Part shown: piece by piece, positions 52,172 to 61,001 of the stretch | How the letters are laid out: each line of letters opens with the position of its first letter | Numbering within the stretch: the stretch's first letter is position 1 | Source: Streptomyces cellostaticus | GTDB lineage: Bacteria > Actinomycetota > Actinomycetes > Streptomycetales > Streptomycetaceae | Length of the DNA: 64,000 nucleotides | Assembly (NCBI RefSeq): GCF_023630175.1 | Contig: NZ_JALLIN010000020.1 | Coordinates: forward strand, 59,261 to 123,260 | Reading direction: 5' to 3' | Program-made: the position numbers and the translations under genes | The notes under the pieces: generated by a model | What the model was told of the DNA's origin: nothing | Database searches by the model: none | What the model saw: the letters and a program-made list of their open reading frames with translations, nothing else

Positions 52172-53011
52172 TCAGCCGCCGGTGGCGAAGCCCGGGAACA
52201 GCGTCATGCCGCCGTCGACGTACAGGGTGGTGCCGACGACGTAGTCCATGAGGTCGGAGGCGAGGCCCACGACCGCGTTGGCGATGTCCTCGGGATCGCC
52301 GATCCGGTCGTAGGGGATCAGCCGCAGCAGGTCCTGCCGGGCCTCGGGGGTCTCCCAGGCGGCGCGGTTGATGGGGGTCCTGATGGCTCCGGGGGCGACC
52401 GCGTTCACCCGGATCTTCTTCGGGGCGAGTTCCTGGGCGAGGGTCGCCATCATCATCTGCACGCCGCCCTTGGAGGAGGCGTAGTTCACGTGCCCGGACC
52501 ACGGGATGAGCTGGTGCACCGAACTCATGCAGACGATCTTCCCGGCCGCCCGGGACACCTCCGGGACCACGCCGCGGCGCAGGAACTCCCGGGTCGCCTC
52601 GCGGGCGCAGAGGAACTGCCCCGTGAGGTTGACGTCGAGGACCTTCTGCCACTGGGCGAGGGTCATGTCGGTGAGCGCGGCGTCCCGTTGCAGTCCCGCG
52701 TTGGCGACCAGGATGTCGATCGTGCCGAACTCCTGGACCATCCGGTCCATCATGGCGACGACCTGGTCCTCCTGGGACACGTCCGCCTCGTACGCGGCGG
52801 CCTTGACCCCGAGCCCGGTGATCTCCTCGACCACCTGTCCGGCCTCCTCGCGGCCGGACACGTAGTTCACCACGACGTCGGCCCCGGCCCGGCCCAGGGC
52901 GACGGCCGTCGCCCTGCCGATCCCGGAGTTCGCGCCGGTGACCAGCGCCTTCTGGCCCTTCAGCAGATGTGCGGGGATCACGTCCCGCGGTGCGCCCTCG
53001 GTGGAACTCAC
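52172..53011 (-). CDS. gdh: SDR oxidoreductase resembling glucose 1-dehydrogenase
   Basis: 279-aa Rossmann enzyme: TGANSGIGRATA, NAGLQRDAALTDM, catalytic Ser in MSSVHQLIPWSGH, Tyr/Lys in YASSKGG, and PGAIRTPIN. The run MSSVH..IPW, the PGAI.TPIN motif and the C-terminal DGGMTLFPGFATGG closely follow bacillary glucose 1-dehydrogenase (MSSVHEWKIPW, DGGMTQYPSF). GTG 53011 with AAGGAG upstream. It probably oxidises glucose to gluconolactone with NAD(P)+, feeding the gluconokinase at 44.5 kb; substrate not proven. Confidence 0.82.
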   Translation of the reverse strand: MSSTEGAPRDVIPAHLLKGQKALVTGANSGIGRATAVALGRAGADVVVNYVSGREEAGQVVEEITGLGVKAAAYEADVSQEDQVVAMMDRMVQEFGTIDILVANAGLQRDAALTDMTLAQWQKVLDVNLTGQFLCAREATREFLRRGVVPEVSRAAGKIVCMSSVHQLIPWSGHVNYASSKGGVQMMMATLAQELAPKKIRVNAVAPGAIRTPINRAAWETPEARQDLLRLIPYDRIGDPEDIANAVVGLASDLMDYVVGTTLYVDGGMTLFPGFATGG

Positions 53012-53174
53012 GATGCCCTGCTCCTTGCCTGCGTGCCCGGCCCGGCCGGGCCGGAGGCCCGGAGGTTCCTGGTCAGCCAAGCACCGGCGGGCACGACCGG
53101 CACGTCGGGGCGGACCGCGTTGCGCTGCGCGGCCGAGGATCTTCGCCCGGTCGGACGCCCGCCCGGGCGGTGGG

Positions 53175-54764
53175 TCAGCCCAGCCGCTCCAGCAGGTGGT
53201 CGCCCACCCGGAGGGCGTTCGCCATGGCCGTCAGGGACGGGTTGACCGCGCCGATGCTCGGGAAGAAGCTCGTGTCGACGACGTACAGGTTGTCCAGGTC
53301 GTGGGCCTTGCAGTGGAGGTCGAGCGCCGAGGACGCCGGGTCGGTGCCGAAGCGCACCGTGCCGGCCTGGTGGGCGGTGGCCCCGATCGGCATGCCCTTG
53401 TGCAGGTAGATGCTGCGGGACAGCAACCGGTGCTCGTGCATGCCGAGCCGGCCCAGCATGTGCTGCAGCCTGTGCCGCAGGTGCTTCAGGCCGGCGACGT
53501 TGTTGGACTCGTCGAGCGTGAGCCGGATCCGGCCGTCGCTCTCCAGGGTGACCCGGTTGTCCGGCAGCGGCAGGTCCTCGCCGCACAGCCAGAAGTCGAC
53601 GGCGTGATGGGCCAGCACCTCGAACGGCATGTCCGGCGACACCGCCCCGGCCCAGCGCGGGGCCTGACCGTGGATCTGCTCGGCGTCGGACTTGCCGAGC
53701 ATCTGGATCCCGCCGAGCGGGAACTCGAAGTCGTCCGCGCCCAGGTACCAGTCGTGCAGCGCGAGGGTCTTCTGGAAGCGGGTGTCGTTGGGCTCCTTGG
53801 AGACGGCCATCAGCGCCAGGTTGTTGTGGCGCATGTAGTGCCGGCCGACGACGTCCGAGCTGTTCGCCAGGCCGCGCGGGTGCCGGTCGTTGGCCGAGGC
53901 GAGCAGCAGGGCGGCGGAGTTGACGGCCCCGCAGGCCACGACCACCACGTCGGCCGAGAACCGGGCCTCCTCGTCGCCGGGGAGCCGGGCGACGACGGAG
54001 GTGACGCTGCGCCCGGTGGGGTCCGTCTCCAGCCTGGTCACCCGGGCGTTGGTCACCATCTCCACGTTGGGGTGGGCGAGCGCCGGCTCCACGCAGATCA
54101 CCTGGGCGTCGGACTTGCCGCGGACCAGGCAGGGGAAGCCGTCCACCCGGTCGCAGCGGATGCAGGCACTGGCGTGCGTGGCGCGGCCGTTCTCGTCCTG
54201 GGTGAGGTCCACCCCGATCGGCAGGTGGAAGGGGTGCAGTCCCTGCTTCTCCAGGTCATCGCTCAACTGCTGGATGCGCGGCTCGTGCTCGACCGGCGGA
54301 TGGGCGTACTGGGCGCTGCTCGGCCCTTCGAAGGGGTCCTCGCCGTGCCGTCCGTGCACCAGGTAGAGGTGCTCGGCCTGGGTGTAGTACGGCTCCAGGT
54401 CGTCGTAACCGATGGGCCAGGCGGGCGAGATGCCGTCGTGGTGGCGCAGTTCGCCGAAGTCCTCGGTGCGCAGCCGGAACAGGGCGGCGCCGTAGAACTT
54501 GGTGTTGCCGCCGACGTAGTAGTTCACCTCGGGCGGGAACTCCTCGCCGTGCCGGTCGAGCCAGAACTCCGGGGCCCGGTACTTGCCCTTGACGAACACG
54601 GCCGTGGAGTCCCAGTTGTCGCGCTCGCGCCGCAGGTAGTCCCCGCGTTCGAGGATGAGCACGCGTCTGCCGGAGGGGGCGAGGCGGTGGGCGAGCGTGC
54701 CGCCGCCGGCACCGGTACCGATGACGATGACGTCGTAGGAGTTCTGGGCGTCCACGGCAACCAC
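53175..54764 (-). CDS. GMC-family FAD-dependent oxidoreductase
   Basis: 529 aa. FAD site DVIVIGTGAGGGTLAHRLA near residue 11 and ILERGDYLRRE; the middle contains NYYVGGNTKFYGAALFRLR; the C-terminus has GATAHQAGTVRFG (active-site His region) and VNPSLTAMANALRVGDHLL. Start is GTG 54764 or GTG 54755 (GCGAGGACG upstream). Substrates of the family are alcohols or sugars (cholesterol, glucose, choline); with the neighbours, sugar oxidation is plausible but unproven. Confidence 0.88.
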   Translation of the reverse strand: MVAVDAQNSYDVIVIGTGAGGGTLAHRLAPSGRRVLILERGDYLRRERDNWDSTAVFVKGKYRAPEFWLDRHGEEFPPEVNYYVGGNTKFYGAALFRLRTEDFGELRHHDGISPAWPIGYDDLEPYYTQAEHLYLVHGRHGEDPFEGPSSAQYAHPPVEHEPRIQQLSDDLEKQGLHPFHLPIGVDLTQDENGRATHASACIRCDRVDGFPCLVRGKSDAQVICVEPALAHPNVEMVTNARVTRLETDPTGRSVTSVVARLPGDEEARFSADVVVVACGAVNSAALLLASANDRHPRGLANSSDVVGRHYMRHNNLALMAVSKEPNDTRFQKTLALHDWYLGADDFEFPLGGIQMLGKSDAEQIHGQAPRWAGAVSPDMPFEVLAHHAVDFWLCGEDLPLPDNRVTLESDGRIRLTLDESNNVAGLKHLRHRLQHMLGRLGMHEHRLLSRSIYLHKGMPIGATAHQAGTVRFGTDPASSALDLHCKAHDLDNLYVVDTSFFPSIGAVNPSLTAMANALRVGDHLLERLG

Positions 54765-54866
54765 CGTCCTCGCTCTTCGTCCGCGGCCGTCGCGGGCCTT
54801 CCCTCTTCGAACGTACGCGCCGTGCGGTGACGCGGCACCCGGAGCGAACCCGCGCCGGGCGGCCGC

Positions 54867-55829
54867 TCACAGCACGGCGATCGGGTTCACCGGTGAGCCG
54901 GTCGCGGCGGGGAGCCGCAGCGGGGCGACCACGCACAGGAAGTGCCGGCGGCCGGTCTCCTCGCACGCCGTGCCCAGTTCCTCCAGGTCGAGGTAGTCGA
55001 GCAGGTGCACCCCCATGGCGTTGACGGCGAGGACGTGCACCGGGAACGGGACCGCGCTCACCGCGCTGGGCGCCGCGTCGTTGTTGCCGTCCGACCCCAG
55101 GACCGACACCTGCCGCTCGGCCAGGAAGTCCATCGCCTCCGGGTGCAGGCCGGCCCTGGCCCGGGTCACGTCCCAGGCGCCGAGAGTGCGGCGGCGCAGC
55201 CGATGGCCCACCCGGACCAGCAGCAGGTCGCCCGGCCCGACCGGCGCCGCCTGGGCGGTCTCCGCCGCGGCGAGGTCCTCGGCCGTCACCTGCTCGCCCG
55301 GTTCGAGCCAGGGCACACCGCGCAGCCGGGGGATGTCCAGCAGGACACCGCGGCCGACCAGGCCGTCCCGCGCCAGGTCGAGGGTGAGCGCGCCGGCGCC
55401 GTCCGGGGTCACGGTGCTCGCCGGGACACCGCCGTACAGCTCCCCGTCGAAGATCACGTGACACAGCGCGTCGAGGTGGCTGTCGACGTCACCGTGCACG
55501 TTCATGGCGAACCGGTCGCGGGCGAAGTGCAGCCCGGGCTCGTCGCGCTCCTGCCGGGCCGGCGCGGTCATCCGGTGGGTCGCGGGCTCCGGGCTGTCCG
55601 CTGCGGCCGCGGTCTCGACGGGCGCGGCCAGCGACACCGTGCGCCCGGACCGCACCCCGGCCGCGGCGGCCGCCACCCGCTCGGGCGTGAGCCGGTCCAG
55701 CGCCCCCCGCCCCTGCTCCGCCGCCTCCCGGGCCGGCTCCCGCAACCGGCGGTACAGGTCCCGGAAGGCCGCTTCGGTCAGGGTGCCCGGTGCCGTCCGG
55801 CCGGGGGCGGGCCGCTCGTGCGAGGTCAT
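54867..55829 (-). CDS. Cyclase-family (kynurenine-formamidase-like) hydrolase
   Basis: 320 aa. The metal-binding signature of the cyclase family appears as NVHGDVDSHLDALCHVIFDGELYGG, carrying the His and Asp ligands. GHRLRRRTLGAWDVTRA and VSVLGSDGNNDAAP are also typical. Activities in the family include amide or lactone hydrolysis, so action on a sugar lactone is conceivable. The ATG at 55829 follows GGAGGAG and overlaps the ClC stop by 4 nt (ATGA). Residues 1-60 are variable. Confidence 0.82.
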   Translation of the reverse strand: MTSHERPAPGRTAPGTLTEAAFRDLYRRLREPAREAAEQGRGALDRLTPERVAAAAAGVRSGRTVSLAAPVETAAAADSPEPATHRMTAPARQERDEPGLHFARDRFAMNVHGDVDSHLDALCHVIFDGELYGGVPASTVTPDGAGALTLDLARDGLVGRGVLLDIPRLRGVPWLEPGEQVTAEDLAAAETAQAAPVGPGDLLLVRVGHRLRRRTLGAWDVTRARAGLHPEAMDFLAERQVSVLGSDGNNDAAPSAVSAVPFPVHVLAVNAMGVHLLDYLDLEELGTACEETGRRHFLCVVAPLRLPAATGSPVNPIAVL

Positions 55830-57253
55830 CGGGGGCTCCTCCGCCGTGGTCCGGTGGCGTGCTCGTCGTCCCAGGTGGCGGCGGGCCGGGCGTCCGGTGG
55901 GCCGGCCGGGCCGCCCACCGGCGGCACGGGGCGGCCGGGCGGGAGCAGCTCGGCCGTCACGAAGGCGACCACGGCGGCGAGGATCACCACGGGGATCATC
56001 GCGGCGCTGCCGAGCACCAGGACGACCAGGATCACGGAGCTGACCGGCAGCCGCAGCGCGGCCGCCGACGCCGCCGCCATGCCCGCCGCCATCGCGGGCA
56101 CGACGCCGAGGCCGGGCAGCGGGGCGAGCAGCACGCCCAGGGCGGCGCCGAGGAACAGTGCGGGGAAGATCGGTCCGCCGCGCAGGCTGCCGAGGCACAG
56201 CGCGTAGGCCACGCCCTTGCACAGCAGCACCGCGACCAGGGCCCCCACGCCCCAGGCGTGCGGGTCGGCGGCCAACTGGGCCAGGGTGGCCTGGCCGGAG
56301 GAGGCCACGTCGGCCGGGGACCGGCCGACGGCCAGCGCGTACACCGCTGCGCACCCTCCGGCGGCCAGGGCGCACAGCGCCGTGCGGAGGACCGGCCGGC
56401 CCGTGGCGACGAAGACCGCGGCGCGGCGCCCGGCGGACAGCGTCAGGTGGACGGCGGCGGCGACGGCGACGGCCATCAGCACCGCCCACAGCACGTCCCC
56501 GGCGTCCAGCCGGGGAAAGGGGAGGCCCACCTTCGCGGAGAGGGTGCCGGTGGTGAGGCCGGTCCAGCGGCCGAAGCCGGTGAACACCAGCGACCCGATC
56601 CCGCTGGACAGCAGCGCCGGCAGCATGACGGCGAAGAGCTGCGGGCCGCCCACCCCGGCCACCTCGATCAGGATGACGGCGGCGACCAGCGGGTTGCCGA
56701 AGATCGCGGACAGGGCGGCGGCGGCACCGGCCGCGCCGAGCAGGGCCGCGCCCTGCGGGGTCCCCGGGGTCCGGGCGAGGTTCCTGAACCACAGCGCCAG
56801 GCAGCCGCCGAGCGCGATCAGCGGAGCCTCGGGGCCGAGGGTGGCGCCGAGCGGCAGGCTCGCCAGGGCCGCGAGGACCACCCCGGGCAGGGCTGCCGGG
56901 GCCATACCGGCCGTGTGCAGGCCACCGGCGGGGATGTGACCGCCGGCGCCCGGGAGCCGCGTGACGACGACACCCACGGCGAGGCCGGCGACGGTCAGCA
57001 GCGGCAGGGGCCACCACCACGGGGGGACGCTCATGCCGAACTCGGCCGGCAGGGCGGCCCACAGCAGGTGTTCGAGTTCGTGGAGCGCGACGAGGAAGAA
57101 GAAGGCGGCCAGCGAGACCGGGACGCCGATGACGGCCGACAGCACGAGAGCCTTCTGGTAGGGCCGTGAGCGCAGCAACTCGCGCAGCCGGTCGGCCTCT
57201 TCCGGCTGGGTGCCGGCGGCGGGGGCGGTGGACGGATCCGGCGGCGGCGTCAC
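55826..57253 (-). CDS. ClC-family chloride channel/transporter
   Basis: 475-aa membrane protein. The ClC selectivity motifs are recognisable but altered: GAGGHIP for GSGIP, LGPEAPLIALGG for GREGP (gating Glu kept) and GGPIFPALFLG for GxFxP. About ten helices. GTG 57253 with GGGAGGAA upstream. Divergent members of this type are frequent in actinobacteria; Cl-/H+ exchange would help acid tolerance together with the antiporter and cation channels nearby. Confidence 0.85.
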   Translation of the reverse strand: MTPPPDPSTAPAAGTQPEEADRLRELLRSRPYQKALVLSAVIGVPVSLAAFFFLVALHELEHLLWAALPAEFGMSVPPWWWPLPLLTVAGLAVGVVVTRLPGAGGHIPAGGLHTAGMAPAALPGVVLAALASLPLGATLGPEAPLIALGGCLALWFRNLARTPGTPQGAALLGAAGAAAALSAIFGNPLVAAVILIEVAGVGGPQLFAVMLPALLSSGIGSLVFTGFGRWTGLTTGTLSAKVGLPFPRLDAGDVLWAVLMAVAVAAAVHLTLSAGRRAAVFVATGRPVLRTALCALAAGGCAAVYALAVGRSPADVASSGQATLAQLAADPHAWGVGALVAVLLCKGVAYALCLGSLRGGPIFPALFLGAALGVLLAPLPGLGVVPAMAAGMAAASAAALRLPVSSVILVVLVLGSAAMIPVVILAAVVAFVTAELLPPGRPVPPVGGPAGPPDARPAATWDDEHATGPRRRSPR

Positions 57254-57483
57254 GGCACCGTTCCTCCCGTGTCGGCCGGGGTTGTCGCGCTCACGGGCCC
57301 GTGCCCGGCAGCGCCCCTCCCCCAGCCATTGCAGCATCCGCCCGCGGGCCCCGCACTCCCAAGGGCTCCGCGGTGGAAGGCTCCGGGGAGACGGCCCTCG
57401 GGTCCCCGTTCGGGATGCAGTTCCCGGTGACCGCCTCTTCACTGGGAGGAAAGCCCGTTCGGGGAATTCTCTGGAGGCGGACC

Positions 57484-57984
57484 ATGACTGGCAGATGGAC
57501 ACGGGCAGCGGCGGGGGTGGTCCTCGCCGGGGCCGTCGCGGTCGCGGCGGCGGGCTGCTCGGACAGCGACTCCCAGAAGGCCTCGGACGCCGCCAGCAAG
57601 GCGGCCTCGGCGGCCTCCTCCGCCGCCTCCTCACTCGCCTCGAAGGGATCCGACGCACTGGCCTCGGCCTCGGCGGAGGCCCGGCAGAAGCTCGACGGCG
57701 TCAAGAACGGCGTGAAGGCCAAGGACGACGTCACGCTCGGCACCGCGGCGACCGGCAGCGACGGCAAGGTCACCGTCAAGGTGAGCGCCAGGAACACCGC
57801 GTCCTCGACCAAGTCCTTCGCCGTCCAGGTCAACTTCGACGACAAGAACGGCAAACTGCAGGACGTGGCCGTGGTCACGGTCAAGGACGTGGCGGCCGGT
57901 TCCACCGGCGAGGCCACCGTGCAGAGCAACCGCAAGCTGTCCGGCGACGTGCACGCCGTCGTCAACGCGGCGCTGCGGTACTGA
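57484..57984 (+). CDS. FxLYD-like secreted lipoprotein
   Basis: 166 aa, ATG 57484 after GGAGGCGGACC. The signal ends AAAGC with the lipid Cys at about 25. An Ala/Ser/Lys linker (about 26-70) with repeats such as ASKAASAASSAASS leads to a single beta domain (about 75-166: TVKVSARNTASSTKSFAVQV, VTVKDVAAGSTGEATVQS). This resembles FxLYD domains of actinobacterial lipoproteins. Function unknown. Upstream region 57254-57483 has no other gene. Confidence 0.78.
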   Translation: MTGRWTRAAAGVVLAGAVAVAAAGCSDSDSQKASDAASKAASAASSAASSLASKGSDALASASAEARQKLDGVKNGVKAKDDVTLGTAATGSDGKVTVKVSARNTASSTKSFAVQVNFDDKNGKLQDVAVVTVKDVAAGSTGEATVQSNRKLSGDVHAVVNAALRY

Positions 57985-58128
57985 CGTCGGATCCGGGCGG
58001 GCGGTGCGCGCGCCCGGCGTGGCCGGGGCGGGCCGGCGTGCCGCCGCCTCGTGCGACGGCGGGCACGCGCCGGCCATATCGTGGGTGCCCGAACGCCAAC
58101 GGCCACACGTCAGTTCATCGGGGGCATC

Positions 58129-58410
58129 ATGCGGGACACACACACGGAGCCGGCCCCGGCCGCGCGGCTCGCCGTACGCGGACTCGCCCCGACGCTGGCC
58201 GTGCTGGTCGTCAGCCTCGCCGTGGCCGCCGTCGGCGTCTACGAGCTGTGCGGTTTCGGTCTGCACAGCCTCGACCGGCGTCCGCACCTGTTCAGCGACG
58301 GTCTCGCCACCGGCGGGGTGATCGTCGCCGCGGTGACGGCCGGGGCCGCGGTGGGCAACCTCGCCTGGACGCTGGCGGTGGCCCGGCGCGGCACGGACGA
58401 ATCCGGATGA
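58129..58410 (+). CDS. Small membrane protein of unknown function
   Basis: 93 aa, ATG 58129 with GGGGG about 5 nt upstream. Two hydrophobic stretches: LAPTLAVLVVSLAVAAVGVY (residues about 25-44) and GGVIVAAVTAGAAVGNLAWTL (about 67-87), separated by a short polar loop. No family recognised. Might be coexpressed with the lysyltransferase-like gene that follows, though a promoter-like element lies between. Confidence 0.6.
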   Translation: MRDTHTEPAPAARLAVRGLAPTLAVLVVSLAVAAVGVYELCGFGLHSLDRRPHLFSDGLATGGVIVAAVTAGAAVGNLAWTLAVARRGTDESG

Positions 58411-58437
58411 GAACCTGTGCACCGCATGTGCGCACCT

Positions 58438-58469
58438 TTGCACGCGCGTTACCCTACGAGCTGTAGGGT
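58438..58469 (+). promoter_or_regulatory. Promoter/operator of the lysyltransferase-like gene
   Basis: TTGCAC (58438-58443) and TGTAGG (58462-58467) are 18 bp apart. They overlap an inverted repeat ACCCTAC/GTAGGGT (58451-58457 and 58463-58469, 5-nt loop), which would place a repressor or hairpin directly on the -10 region. Confidence 0.5.
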
Positions 58470-58508
58470 CGGCGGCGCCCCGTCCCCTCCCCCAAGGCGC
58501 CCGTCACC

Positions 58509-60287
58509 ATGCCCGCACGACAGCCGAGCCTGGACTCCCCGCAGGCTCCCGCCCGGCGCGCCCCCCGCGCCGGTTCCCCCGCCCCGCCGGCCGGCGACGG
58601 CCGGCTGAGGAAGCGGGCGGCGGCGTCCACCGTCTGGTACCTGCGGCTGCAGGCCGCCCTCAACCTCCTCGCGGTGCTCTCCCTGCCCTTCCGCGAGGAG
58701 GTGCACGAGCACAACGTGGGCTCCTTCTTCACGCCGTACCTGGCCACCGCGGGCCTGGTCTCGGCGTTCCTCGCCCTCTTCCTCGCCGTGGTGATGCGCC
58801 GCCGCAAACGCGCCGCCTGGGTCTTCAACCTCATCCTCGCCGGCCCGCTGCTCTGCCTCTACGCCCTCGCGCTCACCCGCGCCCCCTACCGCGAGCACGT
58901 CTTCAACTGGCTCTCGGCCGCCCTCACCGGCCTGTTCGTGGCCGCCCTGCTGCTCGCGCGGCGCGAGTTCGACGCCATCGGCGACCGCTCCAACCCGCGC
59001 CTCGCCCTCGCCGTCGGCGCCGGCGGCGCCCTGGTCGCCGCCACGCTCGGCACGCTGCTGGTGCGTGAGACGAACCGGATCCCCGGCGCCACCCTCCAGG
59101 ACGAGATCTCCTACACCCTGCTGCGCGGCATCAGCGTCGGCCCGCTCGCCGACCGCGTCGGCACCGTGGACGCCCCCCGCTGGGCGGACATGACCGTCAA
59201 CGTCCTGATGGCCGCGACGTTCCTCCTCGTCCTCTACGCCTGCTTCCGCGCCCCGCGCGGCGCGTGCCTGCTCGGCCCGCAGGACGAGCGGCGGCTGCGC
59301 ACGCTGCTCGACAGGCACGGCGAACGCGACTCCCTCGGCTACTTCGCGCTGCGCCGGGACAAGGCCGCCGTCTTCTCGCCGAGCGGCAAGGCGGCCGTCA
59401 CCTATCGCGTCGTCGGCGGCGTCAGCCTGGCCTCCGGCGACCCCATCGGGGACCCCGAGGCCTGGCCCGGAGCCATCGACGCCTGGCTCGCCGAGGCCCG
59501 CAGGCACGCCTGGACCCCGGCCGTCATGGGCGCGAGCGAGGACGCGGGCACGGTCTACGCCCGGCACGGCATGGACGCCCTCGAACTGGGGGACGAGGCG
59601 ATCGTCGAACTGACCGACTTCACCCTGGAGGGCCGCGCCATGCGGGCGGTCCGCCAGGCCCACAAACGGGTCCTCCGGGCCGGCTACACCGTCCGTGTCC
59701 GCCGCCACGAGGACATCCCCGACGACGAGATGGCCCTCCTCGTGGACCGCGCCGACCACTGGCGCGACGGCGCCACCGAGCGCGGCTTCTCCATGGCCCT
59801 GGGCCGCCTCGGCGACCCCGGGGACGGCCGCTGCGTGATGCTGGAGTGCCGCGACCGGGACGACGTCCCCCGGGCGCTGCTCAGCTTCGTCCCCTGGGGA
59901 GAACACGGCCTGTCGCTGGACCTGATGCGCCGGGACCGCGCCTGCGAGAACGGCCTGATGGAGTTCATGGTGGTGGAACTCCTGCTGCGTGCCGAGGAGT
60001 CGGGCATCCGGCGGGTGTCCCTGAACTTCGCCATGTTCCGCTCGGTCTTCGAACGGGGCTCTCGTCTCGGCGCGGGCCCGGTGCTGCGCCTGTGGCGCTC
60101 GGTCCTCACCTTCTTCTCCCGCTGGTGGCAGATCGAGTCCCTCTACCGCGCCAACGCCAAGTACCGCCCGCTGTGGGAACCGCGCTTCCTGCTGTTCGCC
60201 AAGAGCAGCGACATCCCCCGCATCGGCCTGGCCAGCGCCCGCGCGGAGGGCTTCCTCACCCTGCCGGTGCTCAGGGGCCGGTCGTAG
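58509..60287 (+). CDS. Lysyl-phosphatidylglycerol synthase-like protein (DUF2156)
   Basis: 592 aa. About six helices in residues 45-250 form a short membrane domain. The C-terminal half is the MprF/LPG-synthase catalytic fold: YRVVGGVSLASGDPIG, MGASEDAGTVYARHG, RAMRAVRQAHKRVLRAGY, and MEFMVVELLLRAEESGIRRVSLNFAMF. It lacks the lysyl-tRNA synthetase part found in mycobacterial LysX. The enzyme would transfer an aminoacyl group from tRNA to membrane lipid, lowering surface charge. ATG 58509. Ends 17 bp inside a convergent GNAT gene. Confidence 0.87.
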   Translation: MPARQPSLDSPQAPARRAPRAGSPAPPAGDGRLRKRAAASTVWYLRLQAALNLLAVLSLPFREEVHEHNVGSFFTPYLATAGLVSAFLALFLAVVMRRRKRAAWVFNLILAGPLLCLYALALTRAPYREHVFNWLSAALTGLFVAALLLARREFDAIGDRSNPRLALAVGAGGALVAATLGTLLVRETNRIPGATLQDEISYTLLRGISVGPLADRVGTVDAPRWADMTVNVLMAATFLLVLYACFRAPRGACLLGPQDERRLRTLLDRHGERDSLGYFALRRDKAAVFSPSGKAAVTYRVVGGVSLASGDPIGDPEAWPGAIDAWLAEARRHAWTPAVMGASEDAGTVYARHGMDALELGDEAIVELTDFTLEGRAMRAVRQAHKRVLRAGYTVRVRRHEDIPDDEMALLVDRADHWRDGATERGFSMALGRLGDPGDGRCVMLECRDRDDVPRALLSFVPWGEHGLSLDLMRRDRACENGLMEFMVVELLLRAEESGIRRVSLNFAMFRSVFERGSRLGAGPVLRLWRSVLTFFSRWWQIESLYRANAKYRPLWEPRFLLFAKSSDIPRIGLASARAEGFLTLPVLRGRS

Positions 60288-60837
60288 CGCCACCGGGCCC
60301 GTCGTGCGGGGACCACACGCCCATCCACTGCTCGGCGTCCCACGCCTCGAACCGCTGCACCTCGGTGAACCCCAGCTTCGCCGCCAGGCGCATCGAGCGG
60401 TCGTTGGCGGTCTGCGTGCAGAGCACCACCGGCTCACCGGGGAGCGCGCCGGAGAACCAGCCGAGTGCCGCGGCGCCCGCCTCCGCGGCGTAGCCGCGGC
60501 CCCACGCGCGCGGCAGGAACAGGTAGCCGATCTCGGTCCGCGCGACATCCCGGCGGGCGTGCCCCGAACCGCTCGCGCCGTGCGGTTTGAGCTCGACCAT
60601 GCCGACCATCGCCCCGTCGAGCTCGGTCACGAAGAGGCCGGGGCGCCGCTCGGGCGCCTGCGGCAGCACGCGCTCGCACTCGTCACGCGGGCGGGGGCCA
60701 CCGAGATAGGTGTGCACCTCCGGCGAGCTGAGCAGCTCGACGAACGCCGCGCGGTCCCGGGCCTCGGGCTCGCGGAGCACCAGCCGTCCGGTCTCGATCG
60801 GGGCGGGTGGCCAGCGTACGGAACCGAGTTCGGGCAT
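60271..60837 (-). CDS. GNAT-family acetyltransferase (RimJ/RimL type)
   Basis: 188 aa. The opening IETGRLVLREPEARDRAAF and the core EIGYLFLPRAWGRGYAAEAG are typical of RimJ-like acetyltransferases; NDRSMRLAAKLGFTEVQRFEAWD is the closing acetyl-CoA motif. ATG 60837. Overlaps the lysyltransferase gene by 17 bp tail to tail. Target could be a ribosomal protein or an amine; not assigned. Confidence 0.87.
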   Translation of the reverse strand: MPELGSVRWPPAPIETGRLVLREPEARDRAAFVELLSSPEVHTYLGGPRPRDECERVLPQAPERRPGLFVTELDGAMVGMVELKPHGASGSGHARRDVARTEIGYLFLPRAWGRGYAAEAGAAALGWFSGALPGEPVVLCTQTANDRSMRLAAKLGFTEVQRFEAWDAEQWMGVWSPHDGPGGATTGP

Positions 60838-61001
60838 GACGACAACCTATCCCGGCCCCGATGCGGGCGATCCGGGTGGCCGCGCGCACCGCACCCCGCC
60901 GTCCGCGGCACGGTGCGCGGGCGGCCGGCGGCGGGCCGCCGATGCAGGGGGCACCGGCACCCGGCGACGGCAGCCACCCGCGGTGCCCCCGGGCTCGGCC
61001 C

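Noticed and set aside
49677..52652. A 991-codon minus-strand frame that could be read as a large fused cytochrome bd protein
   Set aside because: Only its last third is in the real cydB frame. cydA is in another frame with its own start and stop and a GTGA junction at 50714-50717.
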